Assembly: GCA_023078555.1 (NCBI GenBank) | Contig: CM041197.1 | Location: forward strand, 6,345,810-6,409,809 | Origin: Ulva prolifera | Lineage: Eukaryota; Chlorophyta; Ulvophyceae; Ulvales; Ulvaceae | Direction: 5' to 3' | Length of the DNA: 64,000 bases | Part shown: one piece after another, positions 27,701 through 41,700 of the stretch | Position numbering within the stretch: position 1 is the stretch's first letter | Layout of the letters: each line of letters opens with the position of its first letter | Position numbers and translations under genes: made by a program | The notes under the pieces: model-generated | Database searches by the model: none | Seen by the model: the letters and a program-made list of their open reading frames with translations, nothing else | Told to the model about the DNA's origin: nothing

Positions 27701-30700
27701 GCCTGCTTCGAAAGTACACAGTTTTCGCAGAACGTGGTCTACACACTAGTAGGAATGCACGCGGGCACGAGGTCAATGAAACTTTTCCATCTGACACCCA
27801 TTGGCATGATATGTATGTATACAACATGTAGAAGTGAGCGCGCCAATGTAAACGTACTCCCATGCATGCCTGCTTCGAAAGTACACAGTTTTTGAAGATC
27901 GTGATCTACACACCAGTTGTTATGCACGCGGGCATGGGCTCAATGTAAATCAGTATATCCGACACATATTAACATTATATGTATGTATACAACATGTAGA
28001 AATGAGTGCGTCGATGTAAAGGTACTCCCAGGCTTGCCTGCTTCGAAAGTACACAGTTTTCGCAGAACGTGGTCTACACACTAGTAGGAATGCACGCGGG
28101 CACGAGGTCAATGAACAATTTCCATCTGACACCCATTGGCATGATATGTATGTATACAACATGAAGAAGTGAGCGCGGTGTGTAAAGGCCCTCCCATGCA
28201 TGTCTTCTCCGAAAGTACACACTTTTTGAAGAATGTGGACTACACAACAGCTAGAATGCAAGCAGGCATGGGCTCAATGTAAATCAGTATATCTGACACA
28301 CATTGGCATGATATGTATGTATACAACATGTAGAAGTGAGCGCGCCAATGTAAACGTACTCCCATGCCTGCCAGCTTCGAAAGTACACAGTTTTTGAAGA
28401 TCGTGGTCTACACACTAGTAGGAATGCACGCGGGCACGAGGTCAATGAAAATTTTCCATCTGACACACATTGGCATGATATGTATGTATACAACATGAAG
28501 AAATGAGCGCGGTGTGTAAAGGCCCTCCCATGCATGTCTTCTCCGAAAGTACACAGTTTTTGAAGAATGTGGACTACACAACAGCTAGAATGCAAGCAGA
28601 CATGGGCTCAATGTAAATCAGTACATCTGACACACATAAATATTATATGTATGTATACAACATGTAGAAATGAGCGCGTCGATGTAAAGGTACTCCCAGG
28701 CCTGCCAGCTTCGAAAGTACACAGTTTTCGAAGAATGTGGTCTACACACTAGTAGGAATGCACGCGGGCACGAGGTCAATGAAACTTTTCCATCTGACAC
28801 ACATTGGCATGATATGTATGTATACAACATGTAGAAGTGAGCGCGCCAATGTAAACGTACTCCCATGCATGCCTGCATCGAAAGTACACAGTTTTTGAAG
28901 ATCGTGATCTACACACCAGTTGTTATGCACGCGGGCATGGGCTCAATGTAAATCAGTATATCCCACACATATTAACATTATATGTATGTATACAACATGT
29001 AGAAATGAGTGCGTCGATGTAAAGGTACTCCCAGGCTTGCCTGCTTCGAAAGTACACAGTTTTCGCAGAACGTGGTCTACACACTAGTAGGAATGCACGC
29101 GGGCACGAGGTCAATGAAAAATTTCCATCTGACACCCATTGGCATGATATGTATGTATACAACATGTAGAAGTGAGCGCGCCAATGTAAACGTACTCCCA
29201 TGCATGCCTGCTTCGAAAGTACACAGTTTTTGAAGATCGTGATCTACACACCAGTTGTTATGCACGCGGGCATGGGCTCAATGTAAATCAGTATATCCGA
29301 CACATATTAACATTATATGTATGTATACAACATGTAGAAATGAGTGCGTCGATGTAAAGGTACTCCTAGGCTTGCCTGCTTCGAAAGTACACAGTTTTCG
29401 CAGAACGTGGTCTACACACTAGTAGGAATGCACGCGGGCACGAGGTCAATGAAAAATTTCCATCTGACACCCATTGGCATGATATGTATGTATACAACAT
29501 GAAGAAGTGAGCGCGGTGTGTAAAGGCCCTCCCATGCATGTCTTCTCCGAAAGTACACAGTTTTTGAAGAATGTGGACTACACAACAGCTAGAATGCAAG
29601 CAGGCATGGGCTCAATGTAAATCAGTATATCTGACACACATTGGCATGATATGTATGTATACAACATGTAGAAGTGAGCGCGCCAATGTAAACGTACTCC
29701 CATGCATGCCTGCTTCGAAAGTACACAGTTTTTGAAGATCGTGATCTACACACCAGTTGTTATGCACGCGGGCATGGGCTCAATGTAAATCAGTATATCC
29801 GACACATATTAACATTATATGTATGTATACAACATGTAGAAATGAGTGCGTCGATGTAAAGGTACTCCTAGGCTTGCCTGCTTCGAAAGTACACAGTTTT
29901 CGCAGAACGTGGTCTACACACTAGTAGGAATGCACGCGGGCACGAGGTCAATGAAAAATTTCCATCTGACACCCATTGGCATGATATGTATGTATACAAC
30001 ATGAAGAAGTGAGCGCGGTGTGTAAAGGCCCTCCCATGCATGTCTTCTCCGAAAGTACACAGTTTTTGAAGAATGTGGACTACACAACAGCTAGAATGCA
30101 AGCAGGCATGGGCTCAATGTAAATCAGTATATCTGACACACATTGGCATGATATGTATGTATACAACATGTAGAAGTGAGCGCGCCAATGTAAACGTACT
30201 CCCATGCCTGCCAGCTTCGAAAGTACACAGTTTTTGAAGATCGTGGTCTACACACTAGTAGGAATGCACGCGGGCACGAGGTCAATGAAAATTTTCCATC
30301 TGACACACATTTGCATGATATGTATGTATACAACATGAAGAAATGAGCGCGGTGTGTAAAGGCCCTCCCATGCATGTCTTCTTCGAAAGTACACAGTTTT
30401 CGCAGAACGTGGTCTACACATTAGTAGGAATGCACGCGGGCACGAGGTCAATGAAAATTTTCCATCTGACACACATTGGCATGATATGTATGTATACAAC
30501 ATGAAGAAGTGAGCGCGCCAATGTAAACGTACTCCCATGCATGCCTGCTTCGAAAGTACACAGTTTTTGAAGATCGTGATCTACACACCAGTTGTTATGC
30601 ACGCGGGCATGGGCTCAATGTAAATCAGTATATCCAACACACATTAACATTATATGTATGTATACAACATGAAGAAATGAGTGCGCCAATGTAAACGTAC

Positions 30701-33700
30701 TCCCATGCCTGCCAGCTTCGAAAGTACACAGTTTTTGCAGAACGTGGTCTACACACTAGTAGGAATGCACGCGGGCACGAGGTCAATGAAAAATTTCCAT
30801 CTGACACCCATTAACATTATATGTATGTATACAACATGTAGAAATGAGCGCGTCGATGTAAAGGTACTCCCAGGCCTGCCTGCTTCGAAAGTACACAGTT
30901 TTCGCAGAACGTGGTCTACACACTAGTAGGAATGCACGCGGGCACGAGGTCAATGAAAATTTTCCATCTGACACACATTGGCATGATATGTATGTATACA
31001 ACATGAAGAAATGAGCGCGGTGTGTAAAGGCCCTCCCATGCATGTCTTCTCCGAAAGTACACAGTTTTTGAAGAACGTGGACTACACACAGCTAGAATGG
31101 AAGCAGGCATGGGCTCAATGTAAATCAGTATATCTGACACACATTAACATTATATGTATGTATACAACATGTAGAAATGAGCGCGTCGATGTAAAGGTAC
31201 TCCCAGGCCTGCCTGCTTCGAAAGTACACAGTTTTCGCAGAACGTGGTCTACACACTAGTAGGAATGCACGCGGGCACGAGGTCAATGAAAATTTTCCAT
31301 CTGACACACATTGGCATGATATGTATGTATACAACATGAAGAAATGAGCGCGGTGTGTAAAGGCCCTCCCATGCATGTCTTCTCCGAAAGTACACAGTTT
31401 TTGAAGAATGTGGACTACACAACAGCTAGAATGCAAGCAGGCATGGGCTCAATGTAAATCAGTATATCTGACACACATAAATATTATATGTATGTATACA
31501 ACATGTAGAAATGAGCGCGTCGATGTAAAGGTACTCCCAGGCCTGCCAGCTTCGAAAGTACACAGTTTTTGAAGATCGTGATCTACACACCAGTTGTTAT
31601 GCACGCGGGCATGGGCTCAATGTAAATCAGTATATCCGACACATATTAACATTATATGTATGTATACAACATGTAGAAATGAGTGCGTCGATGTAAAGGT
31701 ACTCCCAGGCTTGCCTGCTTCGAAAGTACACAGTTTTCGCAGAACGTGGTCTACACACTAGTAGGAATGCACGCGGGCACGAGGTCAATGAAAAATTTCC
31801 ATCTGACACCCATTGGCATGATATGTATGTATACAACATGTAGAAGTGAGCGCGCCAATGTAAACGTACTCCCATGCATGCCTGCTTCGAAAGTACACAG
31901 TTTTTGAAGATCGTGATCTACACACCAGTTGTTATGCACGCGGGCATGGGCTCAATGTAAATCAGTATATCCGACACATATTAACATTATATGTATGTAT
32001 ACAACATGTAGAAATGAGTGCGTCGATGTAAAGGTACTGCCAGGCTTGCCTGCTTCGAAAGTACACAGTTTTCGCAGAACGTGGTCTACACACTAGTAGG
32101 AATGCACGCGGGCACGAGGTCAATGAAAAATTTCCATCTGACACCCATTGGCATGATATGTATGTATACAACATGAAGAAGTGAGCGCGGTGTGTAAAGG
32201 CCCTCCCATGCATGTCTTCTCCGAAAGTACACAGTTTTTGAAGAATGTGGTCTACACAACAGCTAGAATGCAAGCAGGCATGGGCTCAATGTAAATCAGT
32301 ATATCTGACACACATTGGCATGATATGTATGTTTACAACATGTAGAAGTGAGCGCGCCAATGTAAACGTACTCCCATGCCTGCCAGCTTCGAAAGTACAC
32401 AGTTTTTGAAGATCGTGGTCTACACACTAGTAGGAATGCACGCGGGCACGAGGTCAATGAAAATTTTCCATCTGACACACATTGGCATGATATGTATGTA
32501 TACAACATGAAGAAATGAGCGCGGTGTGTAAAGGCCCTCCCATGCATGTCTTCTCCGAAAGTACACAGTTTTTGAAGAATGTGGACTACACAACAGCTAG
32601 AATGCAAGCAGGCATGGGCTCAATGTAAATCAGTATATCTGACACACATAAGTATTATATGTATGTATACAACATGTAGAAATGAGCGCGTCGATGTAAA
32701 GGTACTCCCAGGCCTGCCAGCTTCGAAAGTACACAGTTTTCGAAGAACGTGGTCTACACACTAGAAGGAATGCACGCGGGCACGAGGTCAATGAAACTTT
32801 TCCATCTGACACCCATTGGCATGATATGTATGTATACAACATGTAGAAGTGAGCGCGCCAATGTAAACGTACTCCCATGCATGCCTGCTTCGAAAGTACA
32901 CAGTTTTTGAAGATCGTGATCTACACACCAGTTGTTATGCACGCGGGCATGGGCTCAATGTAAATCAGTATATCCGACACATATTAACATTATATGTATG
33001 TATACAACATGTAGAAATGAGTGCGTCGATGTAAAGGTACTCCCAGGCTTGCCTGCTTCGAAAGTACACAGTTTTCGCAGAACGTGGTCTACACACTAGT
33101 AGGAATGCACGCGGGCACGAGGTCAATGAACAATTTCCATCTGACACCCATTGGCATGATATGTATGTATACAACATGAAGAAGTGAGCGCGGTGTGTAA
33201 AGGCCCTCCCATGCATGTCTTCTCCGAAAGTACACACTTTTTGAAGAATGTGGACTACACAACAGCTAGAATGCAAGCAGGCATGGGCTCAATGTAAATC
33301 AGTATATCTGACACACATTGGCATGATATGTATGTATACAACATGTAGAAGTGAGCGCGCCAATGTAAACGTACTCCCATGCCTGCCAGCTTCGAAAGTA
33401 CACAGTTTTTGAAGATCGTGGTCTACACACTAGTAGGAATGCACGCGGGCACGAGGTCAATGAAAATTTTCCATCTGACACACATTGGCATGATATGTAT
33501 GTATACAACATGAAGAAATGAGCGCGGTGTGTAAAGGCCCTCCCATGCATGTCTTCTCCGAAAGTACACAGTTTTTGAAGAATGTGGACTACACAACAGC
33601 TAGAATGCAAGCAGGCATGGGCTCAATGTAAATCAGTACATCTGACACACATAAATATTATATGTATGTATACAACATGTAGAAATGAGCGCGTCGATGT

Positions 33701-35400
33701 AAAGGTACTCCCAGGCCTGCCAGCTTCGAAAGTACACAGTTTTCGAAGAATGTGGTCTACACACTAGTAGGAATGCACGCGGGCACGAGGTCAATGAAAC
33801 TTTTCCATCTGACACACATTGGCATGATATGTATGTATACAACATGTAGAAGTGAGCGCGCCAATGTAAACGTACTCCCATGCATGCCTGCATCGAAAGT
33901 ACACAGTTTTTGAAGATCGTGATCTACACACCAGTTGTTATGCACGCGGGCATGGGCTCAATGTAAATCAGTATATCCCACACATATTAACATTATATGT
34001 ATGTATACAACATGTAGAAATGAGTGCGTCGATGTAAAGGTACTCCCAGGCTTGCCTGCTTCGAAAGTACACAGTTTTCGCAGAACGTGGTCTACACACT
34101 AGTAGGAATGCACGCGGGCACGAGGTCAATGAAAAATTTCCATCTGACACCCATTGGCATGATATGTATGTATACAACATGTAGAAGTGAGCGCGCCAAT
34201 GTAAACGTACTCCCATGCATGCCTGCTTCGAAAGTACACAGTTTTTGAAGATCGTGATCTACACACCAGTTGTTATGCACGCGGGCATGGGCTCAATGTA
34301 AATCAGTATATCCGACACATATTAACATTATATGTATGTATACAACATGTAGAAATGAGTGCGTCGATGTAAAGGTACTCCTAGGCTTGCCTGCTTCGAA
34401 AGTACACAGTTTTCGCAGAACGTGGTCTACACACTAGTAGGAATGCACGCGGGCACGAGGTCAATGAAAAATTTCCATCTGACACCCATTGGCATGATAT
34501 GTATGTATACAACATGAAGAAGTGAGCGCGGTGTGTAAAGGCCCTCCCATGCATGTCTTCTCCGAAAGTACACAGTTTTTGAAGAATGTGGACTACACAA
34601 CAGCTAGAATGCAAGCAGGCATGGGCTCAATGTAAATCAGTATATCTGACACACATTGGCATGATATGTATGTATACAACATGTAGAAGTGAGCGCGCCA
34701 ATGTAAACGTACTCCCATGCATGCCTGCTTCGAAAGTACACAGTTTTTGAAGATCGTGATCTACACACCAGTTGTTATGCACGCGGGCATGGGCTCAATG
34801 TAAATCAGTATATCCGACACATATTAACATTATATGTATGTATACAACATGTAGAAATGAGTGCGTCGATGTAAAGGTACTCCTAGGCTTGCCTGCTTCG
34901 AAAGTACACAGTTTTCGCAGAACGTGGTCTACACACTAGTAGGAATGCACGCGGGCACGAGGTCAATGAAAAATTTCCATCTGACACCCATTGGCATGAT
35001 ATGTATGTATACAACATGAAGAAGTGAGCGCGGTGTGTAAAGGCCCTCCCATGCATGTCTTCTCCGAAAGTACACAGTTTTTGAAGAATGTGGACTACAC
35101 AACAGCTAGAATGCAAGCAGGCATGGGCTCAATGTAAATCAGTATATCTGACACACATTGGCATGATATGTATGTATACAACATGTAGAAGTGAGCGCGC
35201 CAATGTAAACGTACTCCCATGCCTGCCAGCTTCGAAAGTACACAGTTTTTGAAGATCGTGGTCTACACACTAGTAGGAATGCACGCGGGCACGAGGTCAA
35301 TGAAAATTTTCCATCTGACACACATTTGCATGATATGTATGTATACAACATGAAGAAATGAGCGCGGTGTGTAAAGGCCCTCCCATGCATGTCTTCTCCG
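24730..35400. repeat. Tandem duplication of a 30- to 33-monomer block, offsets 5516 and 5015 bp
   Basis: From about 24730 to 27030 the sequence recurs 5516 bp downstream (25109/30625, 25609/31125, 26446/31962). From about 27700 to 30380 it recurs 5015 bp downstream (27950/32965, 28618/33633, 29366/34381, 30124/35139). The 501-bp change in offset equals three monomers, so the first copy has three extra monomers or the second lost three. The second copy runs almost up to the transposon insertion at 35576. Confidence 0.85.
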
Positions 35401-35572
35401 AAAGTACACAGTTTTTGAAGAATGTGGACTACACAACAGCTAGAATGCAAGCAGGCATGGGCTCAATGTAAATCAGTATATCTGACACACATAAATATTA
35501 TATGTATGTATACAACATGTAGAAATGAGCGCGTCGATGTAAAGGTACTCCCAGGCCTGCCAGCTTCGAAAG

Positions 35573-35575
35573 TAC
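35573..35575. repeat. Left target-site duplication TAC
   Basis: TAC is the last satellite triplet before the transposon terminus. It is repeated at 54543-54545 directly after the other terminus. Removing the element plus one copy restores the normal satellite string AAAGTACACAG. A 3-bp duplication is the hallmark of CACTA (EnSpm) insertions. Confidence 0.92.
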
Positions 35576-35600
35576 CACTAGGGAAAGGGGGGGGTTGGGG
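35576..35600 (+). repeat. Left terminal inverted repeat of the CACTA element
   Basis: It begins CACTAGGGAAAGG and runs into a G-rich stretch. The first seven bases, CACTAGG, match the inverted right end exactly; the following dozen or so match imperfectly (GGGAAAGGGG against GGACAAAAGGG). Confidence 0.88.
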
Positions 35601-35606
35601 GACGGG
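35581..35606 (+). other. G-quadruplex-type motif next to the left terminus
   Basis: Four G-runs of 3, 8, 5 and 3 bases are separated by loops of 3, 2 and 2 bases (AAA, TT, AC). This meets the usual G3+N1-7 quadruplex pattern and overlaps the left inverted repeat. The right end has no equivalent, so the two ends are asymmetric. Any effect on transposition is speculation. Confidence 0.6.
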
Positions 35607-35833
35607 CACATCCATCATGGATGCACAGGTTCCACGCAGGTTTACGCAAATCCACGCAGGAGGCCAGCGCCCCACAGGGTCACCCCGGATCGGTTTGGAA
35701 CCCATGCTGGACTGCTTCACATCGTGCCTTGGAATACTACTGGACCACGTTGGCGTGGCGGCTCTCTCATGCCAACATGGCCCAAATGCAGCCATGGCGG
35801 ACTACATTGTCACCAAGGTGGCGCTGTGTCTGG

Positions 35834-36612
35834 GCCATTGTGCATGCGACATGTGATTGGAACCATGATGGGCTGTTGGAACCTCCACTATGGTGAGGGT
35901 GACTTGTGCAATGGTGTGCATTACCTCAAACATCCACAGTGGTGAGTGGCTCTGACCATTGTGGCACTGAATTGAGGCCGGGCCACGCCATGGGGTGCAG
36001 CTCTCACCATCATGGCAGCACTAGTGGCCACTGTGCGTACACCATGTAATTGTAACCATTACGGGTATTTGGAAACGTTACTGTGGTGACGATGTCACGT
36101 GCTATGGTGCACGTTACCTCAAACATCCACGGTGGTGCACATCTCTGACCGTTGTGGGACTGCATTAAGCCCAAGGCAGGGCATGGGGTGCAGCTCTCAC
36201 CGTCGTGGCAGCACCAGCGGCCACTGTGCACACAACGAGGAAATGGAATCATGATGGGTAGTTGGAACCTCCACTATGGTGAAGGTGACTACTGCAGTGG
36301 TGTGCATTACCTCAAACAGCCATAGTGGTGAGTGGCTCCGGCCATCATGGCACCGCATTGATGCCAGGCCACGGCATGGGGTGCAGCTCTCACCATTGTG
36401 GCAGCACGAGTGGCCACTATGCACACAACAAGGAAATGGAATCATGATGGGCTGTTGGAACCTCCACTATGGTGAGGGTGACTTGTGCAATGGTGTGTGT
36501 TACCTCAAACAGCCACGGTGGTGAGCAGCTCTGGCCATCTTGGCACAGCATTGAGGCTACGCCACGGCATGGGGTGCAGCTCTCACCCTCGTGGCATCCC
36601 CAGTGGGAAGAC
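35834..36612 (+). repeat. Left subterminal tandem repeat, 193-bp unit, four copies
   Basis: Units begin at 35878, 36071, 36264 and 36457, spaced exactly 193 bp, with a partial unit upstream from about 35834. Each contains TGGTG(A/C)GG-like and TTACCTCAAACA strings, a GGGGTGCAGCTCTCACC string, and five to six short imperfect palindromes such as CCACTATGG, CCACAGTGG, CCATTGTGG, CCATCATGG and CCATGATGG. CACTA transposases are known to bind short subterminal repeats at both ends, so these are candidate binding sites. Confidence 0.85.
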
Positions 36613-36649
36613 ACGATGGTGAGCAGCTGTCACGAGCATGTCACCTTTC

Positions 36650-38791
36650 GGCCCGTGGCACATTATGAGGAGCTGATCTGCCCATCCGCAGGGCCTGGTC
36701 GGCCATTGTGGAGGTGGTACATGTGAAATTACCGCTTGTTGAACAAGGAGGGCCGCGATGTATGATGTACCTACCGTGCTATACATAGTGTGATGACTGC
36801 GGTACTGTGTGGTGTTACATCACTCGGAAAACCATAATATATGGCTTGATGTGGCCTTAGCATGGAACAATCGTCTGAAGATTGAGTCGAGGTGGATCGC
36901 ATGTGTGACCCTGCACTAGGAGGGATGTATGCTTTGCACCAGAGCTCTCACAGGTTTCGGGCGGTCACCAACACAAATAGCTTTAGGCAATATGGATCAG
37001 TGCGTGTCAATGACGAGACAGCCCCGTCGATGGCACATAATGCAGGAAAGGCAGTTTTGACGGGACTGCCGGTCCTGTCCAATGACCTCATGCCACCCGG
37101 CCCAAGCAGCAGTGCGCCCTCACAGTGGCACCAAGGCAAAATAAATGTGTGAACGTAGCACACAGAAAAGGCTATGCTGATGTGAACCTCACAAGACTCA
37201 AGATCCTGTGGCTGCAAAGGACACGGTCTTGAGAGGCACACACATATTCTCGTGCTACACCGGTATGTGATGGTGTACACATCATGGGGGTGTGTGTGAG
37301 AGTGATTATGGCAGGCATAGTGTCAAAAGGAGAGCAATCTGTTTCTGACAAACCTACCCACGATGTTTGTTCCCAACCCGGCAGCAACACATACTCACAC
37401 ACACAGGCACCGCCACATTTTCATAGTCAACTACAGAATAGTGAACATGACCAGACAAGCATTACACAAAAACACAAAAGCAAGCACAACAACATTACGA
37501 AGGCTGCATGAGTAGGTGACCAATGATGCGATCGCCACACCTGCGTAGTTCTTGCTGTCGAGAAAAGGCTTAGATGCAGATCGGCATACTCCACTGCATC
37601 GAGCACGGGTACAGCTTCAGCGCCGTCGCAAGGACGACTCCACCAAATGCGTTATAATACATGCAAACCTGCAAAACGCACCGCATTTGTCAATGCACAG
37701 CAAGGCTATTGACGTGTCACAGAATGATTCAATCAATAGTCCACCGCGCGAATGTGCTATCTCAGATATCAACGTGCAGCGCAATTGTCCTGGGCAGGCG
37801 AAATGTCCCGGAACAGCGGTACACTACAGACGTGCTATACCTGCCACACGTACACGCACGTCCTGTTATCTGATCGCCTGTGCATACTAGGCAGTACGAT
37901 GAGGTGTGCCATGCCGTGTCCAGCACCTTGTCGCGCATGCTCGAGCTCGTGCAAAAAGTACTCGCCATCGGCGTGCACGCCGGAGGAATGCATTCACAAT
38001 TTTCACAACTCTGCATGGCTGCACACCAGACACATGGCGAAGCCTGTCACGGCTCCCCACGTGGGTCTCTGAAGGGGCTAAATACTCGCTCGCCGCGTCG
38101 TGCAATTCAAAAATGGTGGGCGTGCGTGCGTGCGACATCGACATCCAATGTAAACCACCCACCGCAATCAAATGAGCATCCGATCTGTTTTTATACGCTC
38201 AGTCTTCCGCAGTAATGCTGCAGCAACTTGTACGTCGCATATGTGTAACGGAACCTACATGATGCTGTAAGGCGCGGCAAGCACAGACCTACGCGGCCAC
38301 GGCCAGCTCCAGCTCGTCGTTCGCCAGTGGCGCCGCAGCTGTTCTCCGTCGTGCTGTCGCGCTGCGCACACGGCCGGCGCCGAGCACAGCTGCAAAGGCA
38401 GCTGCCAGTGCGCGTGCACCCATGTAGCCTCGCAACCATGACAGGTCAACGACTTGTTTCGTCTCACTGCCGCAGGAAGCTACAGACATTGGGCAACACA
38501 GGTGTCTGTCATGCTTGTGCCGTGTGCTGATCCCGAGCGTGCGGTGGCTTGAGGTGCAGTGACGGAGGCGCCACAGTCAGATTGAATCAGGCCGCTGCAT
38601 TCGATCGATGTGCACGAATGTACCTTGATGCAACGTTTGCTCGGTAGTAGTTTGGGGCTGTGCATCCTGGAAACGTGGTGTTCCTCTGTAGGGGCCTGTC
38701 TGTATGCCAGGTGGGTCCATAGTGTGTACAAGCATGCACAAGTTGTGCTGCTCAATGAACTAGCCTTGCCTCCTCTCTGACAGCTGGGACT
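36650..38791. other. Leader region of the transposon, no gene recognised
   Basis: This stretch lies between the left subterminal repeats and the transposase start. It has short open frames on both strands (for example 36892-37152 and 37552-37890 on +) but none has recognisable protein motifs, and they overlap conflicting frames. A CpG-rich stretch lies near 38260-38420. It probably holds the transposase promoter and perhaps 5' untranslated exons, but I cannot point to a convincing core promoter. Confidence 0.4.
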
Positions 38792-41700
38792 ATGACGCTC
38801 ACCACAGCCGATTCCGATGCTCAATCGGAGCGGGTGGGAATGTTTAAAGTTGGCCACGCAGCTGTTGCAGAGTTGGTAGCAAACTGTCAGCTCAACAGCG
38901 GGCATGTAGTGTACTGTGTGGCATGTGATACCGGCATCACACGGAACAACATCAGAAAGCATCGTGCTAAGCACATCCAGGCCAGCAGCGAGAAGGGTAG
39001 CCTTGAGCATGAGCTCAAGTGGAGGACTAGAATTGGAGGAGACTACGCTGCGTCCGGTGTGCAGACTCCGTGGCATAGTCAAACCAATACAAGGTTTATG
39101 TGGACTGCTTGCTACGCGTCGGGTGCCTGTCAGCTGTACTTACATGCTAGAGGCGCCTAGCACATGCGATGCACGAGTGTGTTTGGTGGGACTGGATTCC
39201 CCTCCCAGACTCCCGGGAGAGCCGGGACCTGACTCCCTCCCCAGGTAGTCCATGCAGGCATGCTCTCCCTAAGGCATCCCATGCATATGCTGCAGATACC
39301 CTGCACGCCCAGCTAAACAACATCCAGGAACGAAGTCGGTCACGCCCGCGGGGCGACAATAATGCGCCGCACAATGATAGTACTTATGTGGACAGGGACC
39401 GGGTGTCTGGACACTCCGGTCATGAAGGCTTGCACCTAGACTCCCGCACGGTCTCTCCACCAGTGTCTATCACACCGTCTGCAGCTGATGCTGGGCCAGC
39501 AACAATGCATGCTGATGCAGAACATGCAGACGCAACTATGGGGTGTAGCATCCAGAAAGCTGACGGCTGCAGCAACGATCAATCCATGAGTGCATGCAGC
39601 TCCACTGAGCTGCGTGATGGCTTTCAAATTGAACCTGACGATGCCGCAGCAGCAGCATCGGAGGCCGATGCCAGTATATTCGGTACATATGAGTCAATGT
39701 CTGAAGGTCTTTCAAGCCTACAGTCGTTACACCTCTCACAGTTTGCTGTAGAGCTGCTGACATCAGAGGTTGTGGACTCTACAGGGGCTCCATCTGCACA
39801 CTTTGACAGCATGCCGACGGACAACCATCATGATGTGGCGGACATCCCAAAGGAGCTGCTGCCTTCGGAAGGTGACAGTACGGCAGGTGATGTTGCCGAG
39901 ATGGGCGACCGCATCCGCGGAGCACAGTTGTTATATGGTGTGCCTTCTGCCGCTGGATATGCCACATTCTGAAGGTATAATCGCTGTGGCCGCCCATGGC
40001 CGGCTCTGTGCGCGGTAGTTGCGCGATCCGCCGCCCTTGATGCAGATATACAGGATGAAGGGACTGATGAGGATGCTGGGGAGGACGCCGATGATGGACT
40101 GCTGCATCCGTCTCTAGCTCCGCTCTGGGAGACAGAATGCCCAGCGACCTGCTCTGTCACTGTCCTGGAGGTGCGATGGCCACACGTGTGCATGCATGCT
40201 GTATCAGCTGCATGCAAACTGTGTTGATCCTCACATGTCAGCATGCACAGGTGTGCGTGTGAAGCGCACACGGCACACGGCAGCAGCCACAGTATGGCGG
40301 ATGGAATTCTTGGCATCTCGGGCGGCATAGTGCAGGTTGTCAGCCGTATTGCGGCTGGTAAACGAAAGCACCGCATCAGCAACAAGGAGCTCGGGTTCTG
40401 GCTCTCCCTCTTAGGAGCCATCTTGCCCCCCGGCCACAGACTGCCCCGAACATTCTACATGCTACGAAAGCAGCTCCGGCAACCGCTTCAAGACACGCCT
40501 GAACTCGACAGCATACCAGTTCGGCACATGTGCCCGGACAAGGACTGCGACCATATCTACCCACACTATCCAGGAACTTCCAGCGACCTGTGCCCAGTGG
40601 CAGGCTGCCAACGGGAACGCTTCAGGTACGATCATGCTGTGCTCGGGCACACAGCTGGGCACACAGCTGGGTACGCTGTGCAACACTAGATTCTGGAACA
40701 TGTGCATGCACCGTGACATCACACCGAGACATTCCTTGCTTGCTGCTTCAAGCATTGCAACTTGTGCAGTCACCATATTGTGCTCTCTACAGATTAAACA
40801 TATTTTTTTCTCTTACTTGTGTACACACAGAGCCTATTGCCTCGTCAAGTGATCTTTTGCATTGCACAACATACCAGCTGCTTGTCGATGTGGCACCCGC
40901 AATGAATGTATCTGAGAGCTGGAAGCTAAACAACGGGGTGCTGCATCCAAGAAAATGTGTGCGTTACTTTGGCATCGCAAATCTCATCCGGACAGCCTTC
41001 ATCTCTGAGGAGTGGGCCCGTTCCTTCAGCGAGTTGGACACCGCTGCCGAGATGGAGAATGCTGGCTCGTTCTTTAATTCCGGTGGGATGCGCCACCTTG
41101 CAGAGAATTTCATTGCCGGATTCGCCTCATTTACACCCGAGGAGCAGAATCTTGCTCTACATCAATTCATTCAGACCGGGCAGACTGCCTCTCCACCCAT
41201 GCATATGCGTCATGATGATACCGGGGTTGCTGACACTGAGCATGGCAGTGAAACCGCGCTGGTGTTATTGAAGATGGGCATGGACGGCTTCCAGCCCTGG
41301 AAGCGGCGCGTGTACGGAGTCACCCTCCTGGGATTCAGGTGAGCGCATCACAGTGCTTTTAGGTTGCTTCCATGTGTGGTGCTCCGACGAACGTGTCGGC
41401 GTGTGCTCACATTGTATGCATGCATACGCTATCTACCTTGTGCGCGTTCACTGGCCACGGACATCATCCACCGGGTCTGCGTGTCACACAGAATTCAGAA
41501 CATGCCCCAAGCCTACTCGACCAAAGCTTTTAACATCTTTGTGCTAGCAATCATCGATGGCCCATGTGAGGATTCGGTGTATGACTCCTTATTTGAATTA
41601 GCATTGAAAGAGCTGAGAGCCATGATGCCGCCACTGGTCGATGGCGCTGGAGGTGCGCTTACTAATCAGAATGACAGCGGCGGCTGCGGTGGATTGCATC

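Larger units (their letters stand above)
1..35575. repeat. Left satellite array, about 167-bp monomer
   Basis: Uninterrupted head-to-tail array of about 213 monomers of roughly 167 bp. Every monomer shares landmarks such as TTCGAAAGTACACA, CTACACA, GACACACAT, TGTATACAACATG and a GCACGCGGGCA or GCAAGCAGGCA block. Variable central segments define classes. One class reads ACTAGTAGGAATGCACGCGGGCAC. The other reads either CAGCTAGAATGCAAGCAGG, CCATTTATTATGCACGC or CCAGTTGTTATGCACGC. The two classes mostly alternate, giving a dimer of about 334 bp. I found no non-satellite sequence before 35576. The monomer length is typical of nucleosome-phased centromeric or heterochromatic satellites; that function is inferred, not shown. 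Confidence 0.97.

Noticed and set aside
1..35575. CRISPR-like array
   Set aside because: There are no short constant repeats with unique spacers; the whole monomer repeats, and the window is eukaryotic.
38480..39082. 200-codon open frame on the minus strand
   Set aside because: It is antisense to the exon carrying the zinc finger and has no recognisable motif.
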